The notes beneath the pieces are model-generated. The model saw only the letters and a program-made list of their open reading frames with translations. It did not search any database and was not told the DNA's origin. Position numbers and translations under genes: made by a program. DNA of 64,000 nt from Hibiscus mutabilis (taxonomy: Eukaryota; Streptophyta; Magnoliopsida; Malvales; Malvaceae): NCBI GenBank assembly GCA_019671005.1, contig CM033715.1:2046001-2110000 (forward strand), written 5' to 3'. This document shows, piece by piece, positions 35,742 to 47,600 of the stretch (position 1 is the stretch's first letter; each line of letters starts with the position of its first letter).

Positions 35742-36264
35742 TAAGCACAATTAGAAGTGAATAAAACTCGACTCGAGGCGAAAAAACTAGACTCGTTTTA
35801 ATTCGACTCGAATTTCACAAACTAAACTCAACTCGAAAAAATTTTAAATAAAGTTTGAGTTGTAAAATAAAAATTCGAATAACTCGAAATTTTTAATAAT
35901 TAGTGAATTGTTTTTAAGTTCGAGTCGAATCCTTCAATTTTTTCTGATATATATGTACTGGTATAAAAAATATGAAGAAATATATGCCTCATATGAATTT
36001 TTTTGAAGAAATATATATATATATATATATGCACATTTTATATGATTAGAGAAAGTCATTTAAATTAGAATTAAACAGTACTATAAAGTGATAAATAATT
36101 ACAACTAAATTTGTATAGGAACTCGAAAACTTGACTCGATTTGAATTTCATAAACTCGGGTCGAATCGAAAATTTTATAAATAAAGTTTGAGTTATAAAA
36201 TATGATACGTCAACTTAATTTTTTTGACTCAACTCGACTAGATCAAACGCTCACCCTAAGCACA
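35742..36264. mobile_element. hAT-type MITE with perfect 8-bp TSD
   Basis: The element is 35750-36256 (507 bp). It is flanked by taagcaca at 35742-35749 and 36257-36264. Subterminal ACTCGACTCGA words are repeated in both orientations (left 35768-35830, right 36120-36245). The TIRs themselves are short and worn. The 8-bp duplication and the architecture point to hAT. Non-coding. Confidence 0.78.
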
Positions 36265-38605
36265 TGTTTAGAGAGATTAAAATCAACAAAAAATATAAAA
36301 AAATATAAAAATATTCAATGTGATAAATAATTATATAAACATTGTAAAATATTATTAAAAGCTATAAAATTTATCAAAATCATGAAATGTCAACAAATAT
36401 TGATAATAAAATTAATTAAAAATCATAAGAAAATCGAATTTAAGAGCATAGTTTTTGATTTGGTAGAAATAATTATCCAACTTTGTTTTCATATGGTGTC
36501 AACTGTCACCAATGTAGGAGCTACCATGTATATGAAGCTTTCCATTATATATTTTGGGATTGATGGCATTGTTCATTGAATATTTTTATAGTTCTACGTA
36601 ATTCTATATAATTTTATGATTTATATATTTTTAATAAATTTATTAAATATTTTTATAATTCCTTTTTTTAAAGATTTTAAAGATTTTTATGTTTGCGACG
36701 TTTTCATGGCGTGTCGCATATTACAATCTTATTGTTCACTTGTTAATTAACGATTAAATTTGGTCAACATTAACAAAAGTGATTAACTGATTATTTTTTT
36801 AAAAATAACGCCTTATGGGGTCTTTTTATCATTAAACGTAAAAAGTTTATTAATATTAATATTGTTAAAAATTCTATTATAAAGACTAAATTTAATTCAA
36901 AAACCTTACCTGCTTTCTACCATTCATCTAACGCAACCCTCTTCGTTTATCGAGCGCTACAAATTTTTTTTTTATTTAGTCAGCGACAACACCGGTTTTG
37001 ATGTTGATTGTCGATCTCCAGATCTGTTTTCTTTATTTCTTTTCTAGTTTTTCAATAAAAATAACTTTATTTTTGTAACACGTTTTTCTCTGTCTTTGTG
37101 GCATGTTTATCTATGTCTTTTAGCATGTTTTTCTTCTTCATCGGTCGTTTGGCTGTTTTTTTATTTTATATTTTTCTCAGGGTTAGATTTGACGATGCCA
37201 CAATTGATCAAGATGGCGCTTATTTGTAATCTTGTTGATCTTCCCTGCTCCGGACCCTCGGATTAAATTTGGATACGTGATTTGCGCTTATGGATAGTTT
37301 CTCACAATGCTTGGCTCTGATTTGCGGTTCATGGTGGTCTTTTAATAGCTTAATCCTCTTTTGTGGTACGTTTGCCGATGCAATAGATCTGTTCGTGTCT
37401 ATTTTTCGTTCGAGTCTTTTGAATGGGTTTTTAACCTTTTTCATGTATGGTCCTTGTATGATCTAAAGTGACTAGTTTTAGGAAAATGACCAAATTAAAA
37501 ATTTAATTTACTAATAATAGTTGTAAACCCTTATTGTAATTTTGGGTATTTTCTCATTTAATAAAATTATCGGCTTCTATTAAAAAACAATATAATATAG
37601 TGAAAATTTAAATAATCAACCAAACATCATAAAAACTATAGGCTAACTAATCTCATTTCTTGAATCAATTCATCCCTTCTGAACATAACGAGATATTTTT
37701 TTTTTGAAAAATTCAGTTTAGGAGGATGAAAAATATTTGATCCTATTCAAGATAATAATACAGTTTTATTAAAAATAGTTATCAGAATGTCTTTTACATA
37801 TTTTCAATTAACTTATTTTTTTAATTGAAATCTGCTAATTTTATTAAAACGATGATATATTTAAAATTACAATGAAAGTTTATAACTTAGTAAACAAAAA
37901 CACACAATTCATATATATTCTTAATAAACAAAACTAGCGTCTCGAAATCATAATAAGATCATACAAAAAAAGGTAAAAACCCCATTAAAAACAAAATATG
38001 GAGACAAATATTACTAAAGATCGACGAGGAAAGATGAAACCATCAACAAACAACATAAAAATGCATATTACAACGAGGCATTTTGACAACACCGTAATTA
38101 CCACAACTCAATCGCGAACAAGAAACGGTGATGTGATCGCATATCCAAATCCAGTTAGAAGGTCCGAAACAGAGAGATTAGCAGGATAACCAAAAGAGCG
38201 CGCGCCATCTTGATCAGTCGTAACGATGTCAGATCTAAATCTGATAGAAAATTAAATGAAAAAAACGGTCAAACGACATATTTTATCGAATAAAATTAAT
38301 TTTTTATGTGTCTAGCCAATTAAATTTATGACATTTTAATTTAAAATTCAGATCAGATTTGGATCTCGCGGACGAAGCTACGTATGTAAGCCCAACTAAT
38401 GATTTCCGTCCGGGGAAAAATAGCAACCGGAAAGCCCATTTACATTTACAGGAGCGCTCTTTTCTCAAATCATACAAGGTTTGTGTCTTGCTAGCTAGCG
38501 TTAGGGTTTTGTTGAGTATTCTGCCACCAACCGGAAAGCACTTGTAGAACTGATCGGATAAACGATTGATTGATGTTAGAGAAGTTGAATAATTGAATAC
38601 TGACA
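36265..38605. other. Spacer and NUP214 promoter / 5' UTR
   Basis: 36265-37000 is AT-rich with no gene. 37000-38250 is less AT-rich; words such as GATCAAGATGGCGC (37207) and GCGCCATCTTGATCAG (38203) face each other, so an old inverted element may lie here. The NUP214 promoter is probably 38300-38600: it has a telo-box-like TTAGGGTTTT near 38501 and AGCCCA words near 38390 and 38433, common in plant housekeeping promoters. Confidence 0.45.
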
Positions 38606-41600
38606 ATGGGCTGGCGGCTTGAAATTGAGGAAGACAAGGAAGGGGAGCATGTTGAAACCAAGGATTTCTTCTTCGAGAGAATCGGCGAGCCCGTGCCTGT
38701 CGTATCTCAACCAGATTCCCTGTTCGATCTCCAGAGCCCGCCTTCTCAGCCTCTCGCCTTCGCCCAACGTTTACAGCTCCTGTTTCTAGCTCATTCTTCT
38801 GGTGGGTTCTAGCCTTTTGCTCTTGTAAATTGTAATGCTTTCATTTGGTTAATTAATAAATGGGTAGTATAAACAAAACCGAAGGTTTTAGTGTTCTTGA
38901 TGTGTTGGACCAAGGATTTGAATAATTGATAGATAAATTTAAACTTTACCAAATGTTTTAGGGTTTTTGGTGGCGAAGACCAAGGATGTAATTGATTTGG
39001 CTAAGGACATTAAGGAAAATGGCACCACTTCTAGTATTGAAGATCTGAGTGTGGTGAATGTTCCCACTGGAAAGGTTTACAACCTTGCTCTTTCCACCAC
39101 TGATGATGCCATACTTGCTGTTTCTGTTGCCGCTGATGTTCATTTTTTCAGTGTCAACTCCCTTCTCACTAAGGTATTATTTCTTTAATTATAATTAGGA
39201 GGCTGTTTCTAATGTTATATCATATTCATGCATGACTCTGCCTATGTGTAGGATATAAAGCCATGTTTCTCCACTTCGCTCCCTCAGTCGAGCTTTGTCA
39301 AGGATATTCAATGGAGAAAAAAGAAAGATAGCTCTTTCCTTGTTGTTTCAGATGATAGAAAGCTATATCATGGAACTATTTCTCATCCTCTTAAGCATGT
39401 GATGGATGATGTTGATGCTGGTATCTCTGAACATCTACCTTTCAATTTTCAGTTGCCACTGAACATTGTTCAATTCTTTTGTATTGTATATAACTTAAAT
39501 AACACTGCAATGCTTGTTTTCCCTCATTTTCGCACAAAATTCTGAGGCCTTATATGCTTCTCTAATTTGTTTATGTTTGCCCTCTTTTAGTTGCACCTAG
39601 CTTGTTATGCATTAGCGTTGTATGAGGGGTTTCTTATGAAAGATTGCTATTCCATCAACTTCTCATCTTGCTTCCTTTTACCTTGATTTTTTTTATGTTC
39701 TAAGATCTAACAAAATTTATTTCCTTTTCTTAGTTGAATGGAGTGTAAAAGGTGCTTCTATTGCTGTGGCAAAAGATAATACTCTTAGTATTTTGTCATC
39801 CAATCTCAATGAGAAATTGTGCATAACTCTTCCATTCAAGTCTTGGGTTGGTGATTCTGATGATTGCATTGTAAAAGGTGAGTTTCTTTTATCTACAAAT
39901 TTTCGTTCAGATTTTATGTTAAACTTGCTTCTAGATTTTTCCCACACATTCGTCATAGACTACTTCATTCTTGTTTTTAATTGTATACATCTTTACAGTC
40001 ACATTAGAAATTAAATTCGTTCTTACTTTGTCAAAAAGATAAGATTTCCTTTTTCATTTTAGGAAAAGTGAACTTAAATAAGTTGCATGGATACTTATTG
40101 TAGAGTTCATTCTTCACATTTAATGCTTGATGGCATTGATTTCAGTGTGGCAGGCTATTTTGTTTGTATACTTATCTTGAAGTGTTTAATTGTATTCGTA
40201 TTTTGACCTTAAAATTCAATTTTCACGTTAAAAATTTATTTCAGGTTAAGATATTATTTAATTGTTCTAGTTCTGGCAGCTGCAGTAATTAAAGTGTATT
40301 TGATACTTACATTGTAATGTGTATGATCTTCTTGTTCCCCCCAATCCTGGTTATTGGTAAACACTTTAAATCATAGATTTTAATGTGGTATTTTGTTTGT
40401 ATACTTATTTTGAAGTGTTTAATTGTGTTCGTTAAAACTTTTTGAGCTTAAAATTCAATTTTCACATTAAAATTTTGCATTTGAGATATCACTGTTATTT
40501 CAGGTTAAGTTATTATTTAATTTTTCTAGTTCTGACAGCTGCAGTATTTAAGGTATATTTGATATTTACATTATTGTATGATTTTATGTTCCATCATCCT
40601 GGTTATTTATAAACACTTTTCTTAAATCATATCCTAATCTATTCATGGATTTTTCATTATTTTTGTTTTAAATTTCAAATTTTCTACATTCCTAACCTTT
40701 GAAACTGAACAGTTTTTGTTTGAATAATTTTGTTAGTGGATACCATCAGATGGATTCGTTCCGATTGCATTATTCTTGGATGCTTTCAGTTTACCGCAGA
40801 TGCAAAAGAGGAGAATTACCTTGTTCAAGTAGTCAAAAGCAAGACAGGAAAATTCACTAATGTCGGTGCTAATTCTTTAACTGTAAATTGATGACTTCCT
40901 TTTGAATTTTGTTTTAGTTTATCATCTTCAGTGCTTGTTGCAATTAATATGATGTTTACCAGTCATAGAGGTTAAGTTGGAGTGAATTGCTATTTCAATA
41001 GTAATGTCCTCACTTCATTTGTCTTTAGAGTTGATTATGCAAATTATTTGTGTTGCTTTGGCACCAGCTTCTGGGCTTACCCCCTTTGCAGTATTCTTTT
41101 GTTCCTTCATTCACTATATCACCGTCTGTTTGTCATAATCCTGGAGTGATTTGCTATTGAGCCACAATTTAAAACTGTTTCCCACCATGAGTTAAACTAT
41201 AATTCTCCTAATTTTTGCAGGTTATGCCAGTTTTTTTTTGTTGGGTGTAATAGGGCACTAAAAATCACATAGTGTTATGGTGGAGTGGGTTTGGGTTAAG
41301 AGGACGTAGAGTCGGCTTTGTGTGGGGTGGGCAAGTCTGCCTTGCCTTGCCAATTTTTATAGTTTTATCTTTGCACTTACTTTGCTTTTGGAGTTTTAAC
41401 TTCTTATAGATAGAGAACGTGTGAAAACTATAATGAACTCTTATATTTGTGATCACTAGCATTTGGATTTTTTTTACTATTTTAGTACAAGTTTGCATGA
41501 AGAAATGCTAATGGTATCATGATCTTTATGAATGCCAACTATATTTGGCAATGCACATTTCTTTATTTGAATTACTACTCACTAATTATTTAATAGGGCC

Positions 41601-44600
41601 TATACCATTATATTCAAAAGATGTCTTTAGCACTGGTTGGTGCATGATCCTCTGTTCAAATAGCACGGATTGAATCCCCTTCCCCAAATTAAGAAAACCT
41701 ATTTCTTTTCCTGGTTTTGATGAACCTTTGATTTTACAAAATGCTTCTTTTTAATGTGATTGTTTTTCATACATTAATGTTATTGAATTTATTGCAGGCT
41801 ACTTCCACTTCCAATTTGGAAGTTTTATCCTTCAATGATTTGTTTGCGGGTCTAATTGATGACATTGTGCCCTCTGGAACCGGGCCTTACTTATACTTGA
41901 GCTATTTGGAGCAATGGTAAGTTGATATAGTTTCATGTTCATGCATTTTCCTTACTCCTTGTTTGGAGCTTTGTCATTTTTGTTGTGATGCGAATTTGTT
42001 GTCATGTGTATTGCACGCGAATGCTTGTTATCTTATTTTATTTAAGCTGTAATTATATTTCTACATCTATCTATCTATAGATATATAAATGTATAATATG
42101 ACTACAATCAGATATATAACGAGTAAAGAACCCTAAGCCAAGTATTATATTTTTATTACTAGGGATTCAATAAAAATAAAATTCTTATTTATACATTAAA
42201 TAAATCCTATTATTTTTAACTTACTGTTGTATTGAATAATAAAAATTATTGAATGAAAATTTAGAAATAAAGTGAGTAAAATAATCATTTTCCTCGATAA
42301 AAAGTTTTAAGACATCTATTGTAATATATATGTAAAATAGATTATAGATTATAGATAAAATGCATCTAATCCCTTCAATTAATTGCAAGAGCTAACTATG
42401 GTATTGAGTATAATCCCTTCTTTGTTTTCTTTGCAATTCAGATTATTTAGTCATACATCAAGTCCTTATGGAGAACTTGTTTGAAGTTTCTGGTTGAAAT
42501 TTTTAGTAGCATTACTAATTAATTAGCTGTAACATGGATTAGACTACCTGTCCTCTTCTTCCTTTTTCTTTTTTGTATACATTCTATAATTTGAAGATCA
42601 ATTAACTAGCAAGCTCCTGTTTTTTTTTCTTTCTAATTATGCATTCATATCCTTTTCCTTTTTACATTTTGTTCAATCTCTCGTGGATTATTCCCAGTCC
42701 CCATTTTGGTTAAGGAATAACCTTTTGCCTTTTGTTATTACAGTGAGCTTGCTATTGTTGCTAACAGAAAGAACACAGACCAGCATATTGTGTTGCTCAG
42801 TTGGTCACTTAGTGAGACAAGTGAGGCTTCAGTTGTTGACATTGAACGTGATAATTGGCTCCCCAGGATTGAGCTTCAAGGTTTATCTTGCTCGTTATTT
42901 TGAATATGTTGAAATAGCTCAAGTGATTGTTTTATCTTTTGTAATCTCCTTTGCACAAAGATTTAATATTCAATTCATACATCATTTTGAGCTTGCCCTT
43001 TAGTGTTGGATAGCACGAGTAAAATAGAATTATAATTCTATTAGGAGTTGTAATCTTATCCTAATAAAGTTATAATTCTATTAGGAGATGTAATCTTATC
43101 CTAACAAGTAGTTTAGTTTTATTTAAACTTTGTAAAGAGATAAAAGTCCTATCCTTGTAGTTAACTACCAAGGATAAAACTCCTTGTAAAAAGTCTTTAA
43201 AAAGACTTTCTGTTGTACATCGAAATTAACAGAGTAATTTTAATAAAACTCTGATTTCTACATGGTATCAGTTTAGACCGATCCTCTTTTCCATTAAAAT
43301 TATTCTTCTTCTCTGTCGACATCTCCTTTCTCCATGGCTGGATCAGCTTCTTCCTCTAATGTTAGCACTCATGTGACCACTCGACAGGCTGATTTTTCAT
43401 TATCCGATGCCTCTCTTTCTCCCATTACCTCCTACAAACTTAATGGGAACAACTACCTTCCATGGTCTCAATCTGTGAGGCTTTATATCACTGGTAGAAG
43501 AAAAGAATCCCATCTTTTTGATTCTCTGAAAATTCCAGAAAAAACTGATCCTACTTATAGCAATTGGTTAAGTGAAAATATCATGATCATGTCATGGTTG
43601 ATCAACTCCATGATTCCTGAAGTAGGATAAAACTTTATGCTCTATAAAAGCTTCGCCAAAACGGAATCTTTGCTCGAGATACATATTCAAGTATTGATAA
43701 CACCTCGTAACTCTTTGGGGTGGAAAATCAAATCAAAGATCTTCTCCAAGGAGAGATGACTGTAGCTCAATATTTTGGGGTCTTGACTAAAATTTGGCAA
43801 CAAATTGATCTATATGAAGCTAGTGATTGGAAGTGTTTCAAGATGTTATTTTTTACAATAGTAAAAAAACTAGAAGAGAATTTTCGATTTTTGTCGGCCT
43901 TCATGGGGAATATGATGGGACCAAAAAGCAGGATCTTGGCCACTAAACCCCTTCCCCAAGTTCGTGAAGCCTTCTCTCGAAATAAGAAGAGAGGAAAGCG
44001 GCGCTCCTTGATGGTACCGGTGTCGTGACAGTGATTCTTCTTCTGCACTCCTTACACACTCCACCTCCGGAAATAAACAAAGGAGGGGAGACTTGGTGTG
44101 AACACTGCAAAAAGGTTGGCCATGTCATGGAACAGTGTTGGAAACTGCATGGGAAACCAGCCGAGTGGAAGCCTCCTCAATCCAGATTCACGAAGGAGGC
44201 TCACCTTGCATCTCCTGCCATCTCTCTTGCCAACTCTACCAGCAGCTCCTCCAGCAGTTTTAGCAAGCAGCAGATTGAAGAGCTTCAATAACTTTTCAGA
44301 CAACTATTATCTAAATCTTCTCCTAATGCCCTCATGACCACAGAAGGTAGCATCTCTTGTTTGGCCACCAATAATTCTTTGTTTTAATTCAGTTAAAAGA
44401 TCAGCTAGTGTTATCTGATGTTCTATATGTTCCCAATCTTGCTTGCAACCGACTATCTGTGAGTAAATTGGTTATGGATGTTAATTGTGATGTTAATTTT
44501 GGGATTGTTGGTTGTGTTTTTCAGGCACGAGACTCGAAGAGGGTGATTGGCAGTGCTAGGTTGTGCAATGGCTTATACTTGATGGACTTACCTCTCAGAA

Positions 44601-47600
44601 TTCATTTTTTTCCACTTGACTTCAGACTTCAGTTTCCTCCAATTCGATTTCTAGTGAAATAATGCTATGGCATTATAGGTTAGGACATCCCAATTTTTTC
44701 TATCTTGCAAAGTTGTTTCCCAATTTATTTATAAATAAAAGTCATCTTCTATTAACTGTGAAGTGTGTCAAATGGCCAAACATACACGAAAACCATATGT
44801 TTCCTCCAAATTTAAACCTACTTCCCCATTTTCTATTATTCATAGTGACATTTAGGGCCCTTCTAAAGTAAAAGGCATCTCTGGGTTTAGATGGTTTGTG
44901 TCTTTTATTGATGACTATTCTAGAGTCACTTGGACATTCTTGATGAGAGATAAATCTGATGTAGACACAATCTTTAGAAATTTCTATCAGATGATTGAAA
45001 CCCAGTTTGAAAAACAAATTAAAATGGTGAGGAGTGATAATGGTAGTGAGTATCTTAGCATGTTTCTTGGGTATTTTTTTAAAGAAAAAAGGAATTTTGC
45101 ATTTAACTTCCTGTGTTAATACCCTTCAACAAAATGGAGTGGCTGAGCGAAAAAATAGACATCTTCTAGAGGTCACTAGGTCCCTCTTATTTTCGGCTAA
45201 AGCTCCTAAATATCTTTGGGGGAAGCTCTTCTTACTGCCACATACCTTATTAATCGGATGCCTAGCAAGACACTAGGATCCAAGGTACCTACTGAAACAC
45301 TTTTGTCTCACTTTCCAAATTTCAAACCATTATCCTCGGTTCTTCCTCTTCGAGTCTTTGGATGCACAACCTTTGTTCATGTGCATAACAGTAATCGGGG
45401 TAAACTTGATCCTAGGTCACTAAGATGTGTGTTTATAGGATACTCCTCGAGTCAGAAAGGTTACAAATGTTACTCCCCATCCCAAGGAAAAACCTACTTA
45501 TCATTTGACGTCACCTTCTTTGAAAATCAGCCTTATTTTGCTGGTACTGAAATTCAGGGGGAGAAATACAGGGAATTTCAGCCCTTACTTAACCTACAAC
45601 CTATCATCTCGTTGCCTATCCTTGATGAAAATCTCAATACTCAACAGTTTGTGTCCTCCTTGCCTTCTTTGCCTACCTAGGATGAACCTGTGACTGCTAC
45701 ACCTAGTAATCCTATTGAAATACCTTCTCTTCAGTCAAAAATTACTGGTCCTTATACAACACCTCCGCCAACACTTAAAACCACCTCAAAAACTCCACTC
45801 AAGGTGTATACAAGAAGGAAAGGACCTGTAACTGAAGAACAACCTAACATTTGCCAAGAACCTGTTTTGGGTCCATCTGCCGAGGAAATAAGAGGTAACA
45901 TTATCCCACAAGACTCTTCCACTGTTGATTTAGATGACTTTCCTATTGCTATTAGAAAAGGGGTAAGGAAATGCACTGTTCATCCTATTAACAGATTCGT
46001 TGCTTATGGAAATTTATTGTCTGGTTTTAAAACCTTTACTGCTAGTATTGACAGTGTGAAGATTCCCAAGATAGTAGAAGAAGCTTTTGAAAGTCCTGAA
46101 TGGAGAAAAGCTGTTGAAGAGGAGGTTAAAGCATTGCAGAAGAATAACACCTGGAGTTTGACTAATCTGCCGAAAAGGAAAAGGGCTGTTGGGTGCAAAT
46201 GGGTTTTTACTGTAAAGTACAAATCCAATGGGAGCATTGAAAGACACAAGGCAAGACTAGTTGCTAAAGGGTTCACTCAATCATATGGAGTGGACTATCA
46301 AGAAACTTTTGCACCAGTAGCCAAGCTAAACACCATCAGAGTGTTGTTTTTTGTGGCAGTTAATAGAGACTGGAAGTTGCATCAATTGGATATAAAAAAT
46401 GCATTCCTAAATGGAAGACTCGAGGAAGAAGTGTACATCGAAATTCCACCAGGCTTGGGAGGAAAGGTGACAAAAGAGACAATATGCAAGCTAAATAAAT
46501 CACTCTATGGGTTGAAGCAGTCCCCTAGAGCATGGTTTGAGAGATTTGCGAAGGCTATGGTTCAAAATGGTTTCAAGCAAAGCCAAGCAGACCATACTTT
46601 GTTTAGAAATGTGGCATTCAATGGTAAGATGACTCTTAATTGTCTATTGTTGATGATATGATTATCACTGGGGATGACATAGAAGGAATAGAGAAGCTCA
46701 AATTTGTTTTAGCAAAGGAGTTCGAAACCAAGGACTTGGGAAGTCTTAGGTACTTCTTGGGAATGGAAGTTGCAAGATCAAAGGAAGGTTTGGTTATCAA
46801 TCAAAGGAAGTATATCCTTGATCTACTCACGAAGACTGGAAAGCTTGGGTGTAGACTAGTTGACACTCAAATGGACCCTGGTTTGAAATTTGGTAAAGAA
46901 GATATGGGGAATCCTGTGAACAAGGAATCCTACCAAAGGCTGGTTGGAAAGTTGATTTATCTTTCACTCACTAGACCAAATATTGCATACTCAGTGGGCA
47001 TAGTTAGCCAGCACATGAGTGACCCCCGAGAAGAGCACTTAGAGGTTGTTAATAGGATCCTAAGGTATTTGAAGTTCACGCCAGGATCTGGGCTTATTTT
47101 CAAGAAGCACCAGGACAGAACAGTAAAAGTGTATACAGACTCAAGTTGGGCAGGTGAATTAACAGATAGGAGATCCGTAAGTGGTTATTGCACCTTTGTA
47201 TGGGGTAATCTGGTTACTTGGAGAAGTAAAAAACAATCGGTTGTCTCTAGGAGCAGTGCTGAGGCAGACTTTAGGGCAATGGGCCCTTGGGATATGTGAA
47301 GGAATGTGGATTAAGAAACTTCTGACTGAACTAGAGTTGGATGGAAGTTCACAGTTTGAAATTTATAGTGACAGCCAATCGGCAATGAGCATTGCAAGGA
47401 ATTCTGTGCAGCATGACAGGACCAAACATATTGAAATAGATAGACATTTTATCTATGAGAAGGTAAACAATGGGATTGTAAGGCTGAACTACATTCCTAC
47501 CAAAGACCAGCTTGCGAATATCTTCACCAAGGCACTACCAAGAGCAACCTTTGATGTGCTTTCATCCAAATTGGGTGCATACAACATATACACGCCAATT

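Noticed and set aside
37000..38250. Possible large inverted element between facing GATCAAGATGGCGC words
   Set aside because: Only short facing words; no termini or duplication; left as spacer.
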